Below are positions 23,501 to 30,018 of a DNA stretch of 40,288 nucleotides, one piece after another (position 1 is the stretch's first letter; every line of letters begins with the position of its first letter). The DNA comes from a virus. Under the pieces are notes generated by a model. That model saw only the letters and a program-made list of their open reading frames with translations, did not search any database and was not told the DNA's origin. The stretch spans positions 1 through 40,288 of the IMG/VR virus record IMGVR_UViG_3300017923_000005; one strand, written 5' to 3'. The position numbers were made by a program, and so were the translations under genes.

Positions 23501-24921
23501 TTAAAGTGGATCGCAAAGGGGGAGAATTCTCCGCAGGGCCTTTGACGGATAATGATATTAAGAAGATGAGCCAGGGCGAAGTAAAAAATGCTCGCAGGCT
23601 TAATGCCAAGGATCTTTCTCCGGAAAAGGACGGCCTTTTTGATGAGAGAATTACTGGAGGTATGCAAGGTACCAAGTGGGGTCATATTGATTTAAAGGAA
23701 CCGGTTGTCAACCCTGTTTTTAAGGACGCGGCCGGAGCATTGCTTGGTATGACTTCCAAAGAATTAGAAAACTCTTTTCTTGAAAACGGTGGATCCGATA
23801 TAAAAAAGAAGCTGAACGCTATTGATACTAAAAAAGAACTTAGCAATATCGAAGATGAGCTCAATGATCCTAAGCTCAAGGGTTCAGCTTTGGATAAGAA
23901 AGTCAAGAAATATAAGTATTTGAAAGCATTGAATGATAAGGACTTGAAGCCTGGGGATGCCTATGTTCTTAGTAAAGTCCCGGTAACCCCGCCCATGATG
24001 AGGCCTGTAACGGTTGGAAAGACTGGTGACGTCATGGAAAACGACGCCAACTACCTTTACAGGGATCTTATACTTCAGAATAATTCGTTTAAGGACCTCG
24101 AGGAATCCGGTGTTGCCGACGAAGAGGATATAAAGGAAAACAGGAAAGCCTTGAGTAATAGAGTGTCGGAATTGACTGGGTTTATGGCCCCAAAAAGCGC
24201 CCAGCTTGCGGGCAAGGGCGTGAAGGGAGCCGCCAGTTTTATATCCGGAGATACGCCAAAGCAGGGGTATTTCCAGAAGAAGGTTGTTTATTCCAAGATG
24301 AACACTTCCGGCAGGTCCACTATCGTACCGGATAATACTCTAGGCCTTGACGAGGTTGGGCTGCCTGAAGAGGCCGCTTGGGAGATGTATAAACCTTTTA
24401 TTATACGGCGCATGGTCAAAATGGGGTACTCCTCTTATGAGGCTAAAAAACAGGTAGAGGAGAAGTCCGATACCGCTAAAACTGTACTCCAGGAAGAGCT
24501 GGGCGGCAGACCTGTCGTTATAAACAGAGCCCCGACTTTGTGGAGACATTCCATACTGGCTGCCAAGCCTAAACTGCGTTCCGACAAAAACCTCCACGTT
24601 AATACATTGTGGGAAAAAGCTACTAATCAGGATTACGATGGAGATGCTGAGCAGATACACGTCCCGGTATCAGATGACGCCGTAAAGGACGCATTTAATA
24701 TGCTGCCGTCAAAGCAGTTGTTCTCGGATAAAAAGCCCGGTGATCTGCTTATGGCTCCAACCAACGAACCTATAATGGGCCTCTACAAAGCTACAGAAAA
24801 TCTTGGCGGCTCCGGCTACAAGACAGGTAATGTAAAAAAGTTCAAGACAGAGAAAGAGGCCTGGGATGCTTACCACTCAGGCAGCTTGAGGATGACTGAC
24901 CTGGTCGAAATAGGTAGCTAA
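20506..24921 (+). CDS. Multisubunit-type RNA polymerase: beta fused to the N-terminal part of beta'
   Basis: This is a 1471-residue polypeptide. Beta landmarks come first: a SIDPVATPESSKVG block (about 400), GYMPYHGMNHEDGIV (about 642), GDKLAGSYGNKGVV (about 785), SPAGVPSRINPAQILE (about 822) and MGPKALGGMEVNAL (about 930). Beta' begins near 1040 with GLFDERITGG, runs through WGHIDLKEPV, VTPPMMRPV (about 1157), STIVPDNTLGLDEVGLP (about 1270) and INRAPTLWRHS (about 1338), and reaches the catalytic loop NQDYDGD (D1376, D1378, D1380). It ends about 90 residues later. The zinc-binding domain after GLFxERI is deleted, and the bridge helix and trigger loop are absent. They must be encoded elsewhere, as in other phages with split subunits. 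The frame opens at TTG 20503; ATG 20506 with AGGA is preferred. A terminator follows at once. Confidence 0.93.
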   Translation: MANTRNIITDPENIRKEIIRKLKNAIRNKFPITAGKFVADLDDLEVKRVDMPHARQRNILLSKGNASDAVYVDLNIKYSDGNKSLYKLKNHRLVNIPYFTNRYTMIVDGNEYSIVNQMRTKSGVYTRKRDNDELESSFNLSKGANFKLIMEPDSGHFKVNMLGSVMPMYALLKILGAPDGEIRSALGSDLFSTNENVTPNQMERVRTTLYKKLVSSNSNLGTSASASEKEQKIREYFSNTKLDSETTKITLGKSFTKVNYSSILEAAKKILRVYNDKDDVDERDNLEFQHIYSVEDILQEVIDKNKDAVNKIASKLKSFTPTGNEEEDQAKLKSIFSPVYFSKPIRNFITTSSISRLPSQINPMEIMDTASIVTRLGEGAISSERAVPEETRSVNYSYMGSIDPVATPESSKVGIDNHVTISAKKGDDNEFYKEVRNTKTGKLEEHRAIDLHNKVVGFPDPLHTKGKEKDTDVVPAVHKGNFKKVKRRELDYQIPSPHDLNTVTTATLPFINANQANRLVMGAKHVQQAMPLKDPESRLVNANISDVGVDSTVKKLGGFLIPKSPVDGTVSKISDDFIHIKDSSGKVHKVDYEHDLPLATKTLLDNPLLIKKGDRVKKGQELAGSNFTKDGELAVGKTLSTGYMPYHGMNHEDGIVISEDTAKKMTSVHSEKITVRLDKMRTLDKSKYTSLFPTKFTQKQLNKLDSDGVVKKGATLEYGDPVVLVLEDNSKSRTNQILGQLHKSLKTPFKDCSEVYEDSKPAKVLQVSKRGTLVTVMLKVEKPMAIGDKLAGSYGNKGVVTKILPTDQMPTDEEGNSLDVLLSPAGVPSRINPAQILESSLGKVAAKTGKKYDVENFSRDDYVKYVKDEMKKHGVKDKETVTDPITGKKIPKVFVGKQYMHKLFKTSDSNYSARGIDGPYDQDDAPTGSGEMGPKALGGMEVNALIAHNARNFMKDASALRSSKNADFWNSFKYGQIAHMPTEKKTFNRFMDTLKQAGVKVDRKGGEFSAGPLTDNDIKKMSQGEVKNARRLNAKDLSPEKDGLFDERITGGMQGTKWGHIDLKEPVVNPVFKDAAGALLGMTSKELENSFLENGGSDIKKKLNAIDTKKELSNIEDELNDPKLKGSALDKKVKKYKYLKALNDKDLKPGDAYVLSKVPVTPPMMRPVTVGKTGDVMENDANYLYRDLILQNNSFKDLEESGVADEEDIKENRKALSNRVSELTGFMAPKSAQLAGKGVKGAASFISGDTPKQGYFQKKVVYSKMNTSGRSTIVPDNTLGLDEVGLPEEAAWEMYKPFIIRRMVKMGYSSYEAKKQVEEKSDTAKTVLQEELGGRPVVINRAPTLWRHSILAAKPKLRSDKNLHVNTLWEKATNQDYDGDAEQIHVPVSDDAVKDAFNMLPSKQLFSDKKPGDLLMAPTNEPIMGLYKATENLGGSGYKTGNVKKFKTEKEAWDAYHSGSLRMTDLVEIGS

Positions 24922-24927
24922 AAAATA

Positions 24928-24959
24928 AGACCGGGCCCATACTTTGTATGGCCCGGTCT
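24928..24959. terminator. Bidirectional terminator between converging operons
   Basis: The strand 24928-24942 pairs with 24946-24959 in a 14 bp GC-rich stem with one bulge and a TTT loop. It is followed by TTTT on the plus side and by TTATTTTTTA on the minus side. It ends both the rightward polymerase block and the leftward gene that stops at 24966. Confidence 0.85.
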
Positions 24960-24965
24960 AAAATT

Positions 24966-25427
24966 TTATATGCCCAAATCTACAGTGTAGACAAGGGCGA
25001 GAAACTGATAAACCAATCCATTATCCAGGATGTAATCCATAATGGATGTATAGCCCCGCCGCTTCTTTTCCGTCCTCACGTTTATCCCTGTGATTTCGGA
25101 AAGCTTGTCGTACAGGTCCCTGTATACCGGACCTGACAGCATGCGACGATTTTTGCAGATCCTGTATATCTGCTTTTTGCAATCGCCCTTTTTGCTGCGG
25201 CCCAAGGAATTTTGGGCCTTGAACAGAGCGATGTCTGCTTGAATTTCCTCCAACCTTTGACATACATCAACGCGACCAAGCTTCTTCTGTGTTTTAACGA
25301 TCTCCCTGGCCTGGCTAACCACGTTATGTATGCGGCTGTCAGTAATGGGATCGTTTGAGTGTGGTAGTGTCGTGGAACCTACGCTACCGAAATGATGTTG
25401 CTGTTGAGTGTTTTCCGCCTGTTGCAT
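24966..25427 (-). CDS. Unknown protein, possibly antirepressor-like C-terminal domain
   Basis: This is a 153-residue protein. The first 30 residues are Gln/His/Ser-rich and probably disordered. Residues 30-75 form a helix. Residues about 85-150 have a pattern of helices and tyrosines (KKQIYRICKNRR, VYRDLYDKLSEITG, SIMDYILDNGL) that faintly recalls C-terminal domains of phage antirepressors (ORF6C or P22AR types). I do not consider that established. ATG with AGAGG six bases upstream. Its leader carries the same 14-mer as the leader of the gene at 9225. It may be transcribed from the motif at 25528 through a hairpin. Confidence 0.65.
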   Translation of the reverse strand: MQQAENTQQQHHFGSVGSTTLPHSNDPITDSRIHNVVSQAREIVKTQKKLGRVDVCQRLEEIQADIALFKAQNSLGRSKKGDCKKQIYRICKNRRMLSGPVYRDLYDKLSEITGINVRTEKKRRGYTSIMDYILDNGLVYQFLALVYTVDLGI

Positions 25428-25486
25428 AGATACCTCTTAGTTTTTTGGTTTGTTCTCTGTCTTTCGTCAACTACAAACTCCGGGCA

Positions 25487-25521
25487 TAAAAAAGCCCAAC
25501 ATATTACAAATACGCCGGGCT
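25487..25521 (-). terminator. Terminator or attenuator between the 5' nuclease and the 24966 gene
   Basis: On the minus strand AGCCC (25517-25521) pairs with GGGCT (25493-25497) around a partly paired 19-base middle, followed by six T residues. The T run is the start of the shared 14-mer TTTTTATGCCCGGA, so the hairpin could act as an attenuator in the leader as well as the end of the upstream operon. Confidence 0.6.
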
Positions 25522-25527
25522 TCAAAA

Positions 25528-25542
25528 ACTTATAACAAAGTA
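25528..25542 (-). promoter_or_regulatory. TTGTTATAAG promoter-like motif before the 25487 hairpin
   Basis: Minus strand reads ACTTTGTTATAAGTT, just after the stop codon at 25553 and before the hairpin. It would drive the gene at 24966-25427 if the hairpin allows read-through. The parallel with the leader at 10160-10296 (motif, then shared 14-mer, then gene) is the main reason to keep it. Confidence 0.3.
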
Positions 25543-25552
25543 CTTCCGTTTT

Positions 25553-26593
25553 TTAGATCACGAAACTCTCGATGTCTTCTTCGTCGTCTGCTACATCCAA
25601 ATATTCGCCGGGTTCTTCAGCTTCATCTTCTATATACGACGTATGCTCGAATCCATACAGCCCGTCTATTGCTGACTTCATATCATCCGCCTGGGATAAA
25701 TAGGACTGCCAGTTGTACTTTGAAAATAGCATTACAGGTTCGAATGTGGACTTTTGATATTCCTGGTGCTGGCTGAGTATATCTTCCTGTATTTCACTCG
25801 GTATATGCTTGAAATCAATAAGCTTTTTATTTCTTTCATAATTCTTGGGAACCTCGCTACCCAGCTTTTCCAAGTAGGATTCTATTCCTTCCTCCGCCTG
25901 CATAGCTTTCAGTGCAGCCTTTACTCCGAACCCTGGTTTCCTTTTCTTTCCATCTTCCGAATCCCAGTCAGTTGGAGTCTTGACGTTGTATACGTTGTCT
26001 TTACAGCCTTGCCCGGTCAATACCGAGAGCTTTTTAAAAGTCTCGACATCTTCACATACTACCTTGGTACCGGCGATCCTGACTTCGCACGGGAAAGTAA
26101 CATACCCGTCTTTTTGAGGCATATAAATGCTGGTAGTTTCATCTTCCAGTTGAAGATAATCGCAGTCACCACTGTAAATAAGGTATTCTTCGTCTGGATT
26201 CTGCTTATTTAAACAAATGGTTGCGATAATATCATCCGCCTCAGTCCCGGGTATTCCAAGGACAGTAAACGGGGTATAGTTGGCCAGACTCAGCAGGAAC
26301 GAATTGTAATTTTCGAATACCTCCGTCCAGTCTATGCTCGTATCTTTTTTTCTGTTGCCTTTGTAAGGTGGGTAAATACTGGCTCTCCAATATTCTTCCT
26401 TTGTATCGTAGGCCAATATTACTTCAATATCATCTTCCGGGTTTTTAAATTCACCTTCTGTAACCACGTAGTCATAAATGTTTGAAAATATAAGATATTT
26501 CCAAAAATTCCATTTAGGGCTTGTGGTAGCCTCTATCATTGGCAAATGCAGCGTCCGCATCGCCAGGTTATTCATATCGAAAAGTATTTTCAT
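25553..26593 (-). CDS. 5'-3' exonuclease of the FEN/RNase H (T4/T5-type) family
   Basis: This is a 346-residue protein. The N terminus KILFDMNNLAMR holds the first metal-binding Asp. ILAYDTKEEYWR with the YPPYKGNRKK stretch forms the arch region. GIPGTEADDIIATI and YSGDCDYLQL are the two central acidic motifs, and SVLTGQGCKDNVYNV is the helix-hairpin-helix region. Such enzymes remove RNA primers and flaps ahead of ligation, so it partners with the polymerase, which lacks its own 5' nuclease, and the ligase. The C-terminal 40 residues are acidic. The frame extends to 26674, overlapping the helicase gene. ATG 26593 aligns with the family start, but the AAGGAGG site lies 15 bases upstream, longer than normal. 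Confidence 0.88.
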   Translation of the reverse strand: MKILFDMNNLAMRTLHLPMIEATTSPKWNFWKYLIFSNIYDYVVTEGEFKNPEDDIEVILAYDTKEEYWRASIYPPYKGNRKKDTSIDWTEVFENYNSFLLSLANYTPFTVLGIPGTEADDIIATICLNKQNPDEEYLIYSGDCDYLQLEDETTSIYMPQKDGYVTFPCEVRIAGTKVVCEDVETFKKLSVLTGQGCKDNVYNVKTPTDWDSEDGKKRKPGFGVKAALKAMQAEEGIESYLEKLGSEVPKNYERNKKLIDFKHIPSEIQEDILSQHQEYQKSTFEPVMLFSKYNWQSYLSQADDMKSAIDGLYGFEHTSYIEDEAEEPGEYLDVADDEEDIESFVI

Positions 26594-26619
26594 ATCTTTG
26601 CTGATGCTCCTCCTTAATT

Positions 26620-27828
26620 TTAACTCAGTATAAGCAGTTTTTCCTTTGCCCTGGTTATACCTGTATAGAGCCACCGAAAGTAGTCTCCCTTAGTCTGGCT
26701 CATCATTCTTTCGTCCATTAAGACGACACGCTCCCACTCACTGCCTTGTGCCTTATGCACACTCAAGGCATACCCGTAATCAAAAAGAACAGGGTCTCCG
26801 GTAATAAAATGAGTCTGCTGTATCTCTTTTAATCTCTTTTCATCCTTTCGTATTTCCATGCCTATTTTTTGCGGCGTAGAATTATTGAAAGTCTTGGCGT
26901 ACGCCAGGCACTCGATTTCGTTTGTACGCCCTTCAGGAACTACAACCAGCTTATAGGCCAGGTCTTCTTCGAGAACCTTTGTACTTTTAACAAACACGCA
27001 CTGCCCATTCATGAGTTCTTTTTCCTTGTTATTCTTAAGGCATACAAGTCGCTCACCAGGGAGAGGGTGGTTTCCTCCATATCCTTTAGCTTGTCGTACC
27101 TGAGAATTTAGTTTCACCCGAGTCTTGTTCTTTGCACACAGAATAACGGAATCGACTTCCCCAATATTTTCCTTGAACTTCGCCAGCAGATCTATCCCTT
27201 TATTCGAGCGTTTACTGACCTTGGCGGCCGCGCCGTCATAATTACCCGGCTTAATAGGCTGCTGCTTGCGTGTTTGGGTTGCTAGACGGATTATCGGGTT
27301 GTCCCAGGCTTGTCTGTGGATGTGTTTCAGTACAAGGTCGGTATCAAGTAGTGGTTTAAATACTTCGTCGTTTATGGGCGGGAGCTGGCCTGGATCTCCT
27401 ACGAAAATAATAGGCCTGTTCAGGTTCAATATGTCTGAAAATAATTTGGAATTGAGCATGGATGATTCATCCACTATAAGGACATCTCCATCCAGCTCCT
27501 CCCTGAACTTTCTTGTGAACTTCAATGATCCACAGTTATCTTTTCCTAAAAATCTGTAAAGGTAAGAGTGTAGAGTACTGCAAATATCGTTATCGTTTAT
27601 GCCGTAATCCACTAATTTATTTGATAAAACTACACTCGCTTTACCCGTGAATGTCAAAAACTTGATATTTAAATCTGACCGCATCTGCCTAGCCGTGTCA
27701 CCTATGAGCGTGGTTTTTCCAGTACCCGCATAGCCTGAAATAGCTATGTATTGCTGCTTATTGCTACCTAACCAGTCAAATACATAGTCTTGAATCCCCC
27801 TTTGCTCATTCGTTAATTCTACCTCCAT
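26620..27828 (-). CDS. SF1 DNA helicase, Dda/RecD-like
   Basis: This is a 402-residue protein. Motifs in order are the Q-motif region NEQRGIQDYV, Walker A GYAGTGKTT (about 33-41), motif Ia FTGKASVVL, motif II LIVDESSML, motif III FVGDPGQLPP, a segment with HRQAWDNPI, and the C-terminal SVHKAQGSEW and YTGITRAKEKL (motifs V and VI). This is the layout of T4 Dda and RecD2, 5'-3' helicases that restart forks and displace proteins at origins. Length is close to Dda. ATG with AAGGAGG seven bases upstream. The stop is 27 bases before the 5' nuclease start, so the two form an operon. Confidence 0.93.
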   Translation of the reverse strand: MEVELTNEQRGIQDYVFDWLGSNKQQYIAISGYAGTGKTTLIGDTARQMRSDLNIKFLTFTGKASVVLSNKLVDYGINDNDICSTLHSYLYRFLGKDNCGSLKFTRKFREELDGDVLIVDESSMLNSKLFSDILNLNRPIIFVGDPGQLPPINDEVFKPLLDTDLVLKHIHRQAWDNPIIRLATQTRKQQPIKPGNYDGAAAKVSKRSNKGIDLLAKFKENIGEVDSVILCAKNKTRVKLNSQVRQAKGYGGNHPLPGERLVCLKNNKEKELMNGQCVFVKSTKVLEEDLAYKLVVVPEGRTNEIECLAYAKTFNNSTPQKIGMEIRKDEKRLKEIQQTHFITGDPVLFDYGYALSVHKAQGSEWERVVLMDERMMSQTKGDYFRWLYTGITRAKEKLLILS

Positions 27829-27845
27829 AGCTATTCCTCCTTATT

Positions 27846-27892
27846 GTTACGTAGTTAATTACTTAGTTTAATGGTTAGTTAGTTAAATAGTT
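27846..27892. repeat. TTAG/TTAA tetranucleotide tract upstream of the SF1 helicase
   Basis: Units of GTTA, TTAG and TTAA fill the leader between the motif at 27909 and the ribosome binding site at about 27835. It would be transcribed as an untranslated leader if that motif is the promoter. Confidence 0.5.
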
Positions 27893-27908
27893 ATGACTCA
27901 GCATTAAA

Positions 27909-27923
27909 AACTTGTAACAATAA
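27909..27923 (-). promoter_or_regulatory. TTGTTACAAG motif upstream of the SF1 helicase
   Basis: Minus strand reads TTATTGTTACAAGTT, about 80 bases before the helicase start. It differs from the other copies at one core position (TACAAG for TATAAG), so it is a weaker candidate. Confidence 0.3.
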
Positions 27924-27955
27924 TGGCTTATATCTTGGAAAAAATAAGGGGTGGT

Positions 27956-28360
27956 TTACTGGGAAGTGGAGAAGTTATGTACTGGCAAAAATGTATTAGC
28001 GTAACTGCTAATATTTACAGGGCTTTCATCAAACAAATCCCAGTAACGCTTTGCCCATACAGCGAGAATCGTGGATTGGAAGGACGTCAAACTTTGCAGT
28101 TTCTTAATAAGGGGCGCTGCCTTGACGTTGTTCTTTTGAGGCAGCATATCAAGTCTCACGGAATCGACAAGCTCTTCTACGAGAATCGTAGGCGACGCTC
28201 CCGGGACCAAGTCTATACCTTGCATAACTTTGATAAGCACTTCCAATTCCTTTTGAGTGAACAGCTCATGGATCTCAAAGATTGTAGACTGGACCAAGCC
28301 CGGCATAACCTTTTCGAAGAATTCAAAAGCTTCTGACTTGGAATTGAAATAGGTAAGCAT
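27956..28360 (-). CDS. Unknown protein, 134 residues
   Basis: I do not recognise this protein. It looks globular, with an amphipathic helical N-terminal half (residues 8-50, rich in Phe, Leu and Glu) and a C-terminal part with WAKRYWDLF. There is no membrane segment, cysteine cluster or catalytic motif. It is preferred over an opposite-strand frame of similar length because its residue pattern is that of a folded protein, while the other is rich in Arg, Cys and His and lacks a core. The ATG has no visible ribosome binding site; an internal ATG at 28306 after AAAAGG is possible. Confidence 0.6.
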   Translation of the reverse strand: MLTYFNSKSEAFEFFEKVMPGLVQSTIFEIHELFTQKELEVLIKVMQGIDLVPGASPTILVEELVDSVRLDMLPQKNNVKAAPLIKKLQSLTSFQSTILAVWAKRYWDLFDESPVNISSYANTFLPVHNFSTSQ

Positions 28361-28465
28361 GGGTAGAGGAGTAACAGGATAAGCTAAAAAAGGAAAGGGC
28401 TAATTAATATTAAGATACTTTGCCCCTACAACGTTAAGACGAAGTAAGAGCAAAGTACTTTTATT

Positions 28466-28505
28466 TCCTGGGACCGGGAATAGGGCCCGGCCACCAGGAT
28501 TTTTT
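28466..28505 (+). terminator. Rightward terminator inside a leftward operon
   Basis: TCCTGG (28466-28471) pairs with CCAGGA (28494-28499), and CCGGG (28474-28478) with CCCGG (28486-28490). TTTTTT follows on the plus strand. The minus side is followed by AAATAAAAG, which is a poor terminator. No plus-strand gene is known upstream, so the hairpin may end an antisense transcript. Confidence 0.55.
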
Positions 28506-28516
28506 GCAGGAGAAGA

Positions 28517-28915
28517 TCATGCTGCCATGACCTCCTGCTGGTTTTCATTTTCAACTACATTGGAACTAATATCCAACTCCAATGTTTCTGACAAATTTTG
28601 GACGAGTTCGATCAACTCTTCTTCGTTTCTATCCACCAAATCAAGGAAATTCTTGGGATTTTCCTGATACGCTCTTACCAAGTCTTTTATAAGAGGTTCG
28701 TTGAAAAACCGCTTCAATCCACTCAACGTATCCGGTGTTACCTCAATATCGAGACTGACTTCGAGCTCTGCCCCGACATCCAGCTCATCCCAGTTGGAAC
28801 GTTGCTCAGTAGCATACGCCTCTGTTATTACTCCCACCTCTTCCAAAATGTCTACAACACCTTCGAAGAAAGGCCTGGACATATTTATGCTGTAATGCAA
28901 GTTGCCGAGTATCAT
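28517..28915 (-). CDS. Unknown acidic protein, 132 residues
   Basis: This protein has no recognised family. It is strongly acidic, with helices dominated by Asp, Glu and Leu (for example NEEELIELVQNLSETLEL) and a region of alternating beta residues near 45-60 (AELEVSLDIEV). It lacks cysteines and membrane segments. A small acidic protein in a phage early region could inhibit a host DNA-binding protein by mimicry, but nothing in the sequence shows this. ATG with AAGGAG eight bases upstream. A terminator lies directly upstream at 28943, so it needs its own promoter or read-through. Confidence 0.7.
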   Translation of the reverse strand: MILGNLHYSINMSRPFFEGVVDILEEVGVITEAYATEQRSNWDELDVGAELEVSLDIEVTPDTLSGLKRFFNEPLIKDLVRAYQENPKNFLDLVDRNEEELIELVQNLSETLELDISSNVVENENQQEVMAA

Positions 28916-28942
28916 ATCGTATCTCCTTTTTAGAAAATTTAA

Positions 28943-28974
28943 TTAAAAAGCCGGCAAAGAATAACTCTGCCGGC
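28943..28974 (-). terminator. Terminator after the 33-codon gene
   Basis: GCCGGC (28969-28974) pairs with GCCGGC (28950-28955), extended by three or four inner pairs. TTTTTAATTAAATT follows on the minus strand. The stem lies 18 bases after the stop at 28993. Confidence 0.8.
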
Positions 28975-28992
28975 GCAGCATCCTCGGAAGTA

Positions 28993-29094
28993 CTAACGCG
29001 ATTCCTTCGCGTTGTACTCTCGAAACTTCTCCTCAGCTTCCTCAGCAGAGGAAATAACCACCGGCGTACCGGCTATAATAATTACCTGGGGCAT
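28993..29094 (-). CDS. 33-residue small protein
   Basis: This short gene reads MPQVIIIAGTPVVI, then an Ala/Glu-rich helix ending in KESR. It was accepted despite its size because AAGGAGG stands seven bases before the ATG, a promoter-like motif lies 80 bases upstream and a strong terminator follows. It is therefore a complete single-gene unit. The first half would make a hydrophobic beta strand or pair of strands and the second a charged helix. The function is unknown; such units in phages are often small host-takeover proteins. Confidence 0.6.
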   Translation of the reverse strand: MPQVIIIAGTPVVISSAEEAEEKFREYNAKESR

Positions 29095-29175
29095 ACCCTG
29101 CCTCCTTAATTTTGTAGCATGCATATTCTGGAACCTATTCCAAACTTATGCAAACTACATTTCTTTAATTCATAT

Positions 29176-29190
29176 TCTTATAACAAAAAC
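29176..29190 (-). promoter_or_regulatory. TTTTTGTTATAAGAA promoter-like motif of the 33-codon gene
   Basis: The exact string TTTTTGTTATAAGAA stands between the terminator at 29229-29254 and the gene at 28993-29094. No rightward gene lies nearby, so this copy fixes the reading direction of the motif family as leftward. Confidence 0.55.
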
Positions 29191-29228
29191 AGGGTATGAA
29201 TTTAGAAAAGGCAGACTACCCAATAGCT

Positions 29229-29254
29229 AAATAAAAGCCCGGCTATGCCGGGCT
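29229..29254 (-). terminator. Terminator after the 89-residue gene
   Basis: AGCCCGGC (29247-29254 read on the minus strand) pairs perfectly with GCCGGGCT over a three-base loop, followed by TTTATTT. It begins eight bases after the stop at 29262. Confidence 0.85.
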
Positions 29255-29261
29255 ATATGTA

Positions 29262-29531
29262 TCAATTTGGTTGGGCCATGTAAGAGATCTTAGTCTCTTT
29301 GGATTTAACATCCGTGTGTATACGAAGAATAGGCTTTTCCGGGCTTAGAACAAATATGGATATTACGTCTTCCTCTCCATATTTCACACCGTCCTTCTCC
29401 GAATGCACCTTGAGATTACTCAGTATGTCCTGAGTCAAGTCCGGATCACTTATCATGTCCAATTTTACATCTCTGGATATTTCCACACCACCGAGTACGT
29501 TCGACTTACCTTCTAAGAGTTCGCTAAGCAT
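29262..29531 (-). CDS. Unknown protein, 89 residues
   Basis: I do not recognise this family. The protein has a helical N terminus and a C-terminal half of alternating beta strands (VISIFVLSPEKPILRIHTDV, then TKISYMAQ), suggesting a small alpha/beta domain. It has no cysteines or membrane segment. ATG with AAGGAA seven bases upstream. It starts one base before the previous gene's stop and so is translated with it, downstream of the ribonucleotide reductase. Confidence 0.75.
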   Translation of the reverse strand: MLSELLEGKSNVLGGVEISRDVKLDMISDPDLTQDILSNLKVHSEKDGVKYGEEDVISIFVLSPEKPILRIHTDVKSKETKISYMAQPN

Positions 29532-29532
29532 A

Positions 29533-30018
29533 TTAAGTTCCTTTCTTTGTATTTTTTCCTTTCTTTACGCCCTTACCTTTAGGCTCTGCAGGTGCTGTTG
29601 CTGCTGGACGTTGATCCTTCGGCTTCGGAATCAATTTCATTTGAGGTTGGTACGCTTTACTTACAAACCATACCTCCTTAACATCTCTTAGTTTATCCCA
29701 GTCAGGGTCTTTTATATCGAAGTCTTTATACGCCTCGACAATGTCTCCATCAGTTTTCAAAAAGAGGTACATATTCTTTCTCCTTGCTTTTAATTTGCAA
29801 TTTACTACCTCCATAATAAGGGAGTTAAATACTAACTTCGCGCTTTCGTTCGATAATTTTTCACACGGAAATCTTGAACAGCTTGCGCATTTAGCCAGTG
29901 ATGTATAATAACTCCCGGTCTTCCTATGAGCTATGTCCCCACAATAAAAAGGATTGAATAGGGCGTTATGCTCATTCACGCTATCCGCATTCCGTGTACC
30001 CACAGGATTTACAGACAC
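29533..30018 (-). CDS. Cysteine-containing protein with lysine-rich tail, overlapping nrdJ
   Basis: This is a 161-residue protein. The open frame begins at 30087, but GTG 30018 is preceded by AAGGAGG at five bases, so translation probably starts there, inside the last 38 bases of nrdJ. Residues 23-55 hold FYCGD, CASC and PCEK, a likely metal site of four cysteines. Residues 70-125 form an alpha/beta stretch with YLFLKTDGDIVEAY and VWFVSKAY. The last 35 residues are Pro, Lys and Gly-rich (KGKGVKKGKNTKKG), likely nucleic-acid binding. Function unknown. Confidence 0.7.
   Translation of the reverse strand: MSVNPVGTRNADSVNEHNALFNPFYCGDIAHRKTGSYYTSLAKCASCSRFPCEKLSNESAKLVFNSLIMEVVNCKLKARRKNMYLFLKTDGDIVEAYKDFDIKDPDWDKLRDVKEVWFVSKAYQPQMKLIPKPKDQRPAATAPAEPKGKGVKKGKNTKKGT

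Noticed and set aside
23239-23685. A 148-codon leftward frame
   Set aside because: It is antisense to conserved RNA polymerase motifs and has no signals of its own.
24922-25140. A continuation of beta' after the terminator
   Set aside because: The only rightward frame there (24948-25136) has no similarity to the bridge helix or trigger loop, and it lies antisense to a gene with a good ribosome binding site.
27923-28336. A 137-codon rightward frame opposite the 134-residue gene
   Set aside because: It has no ribosome binding site and an Arg/Cys/His-rich product. The leftward frame has the better protein-like pattern, although it also lacks a clear ribosome binding site.
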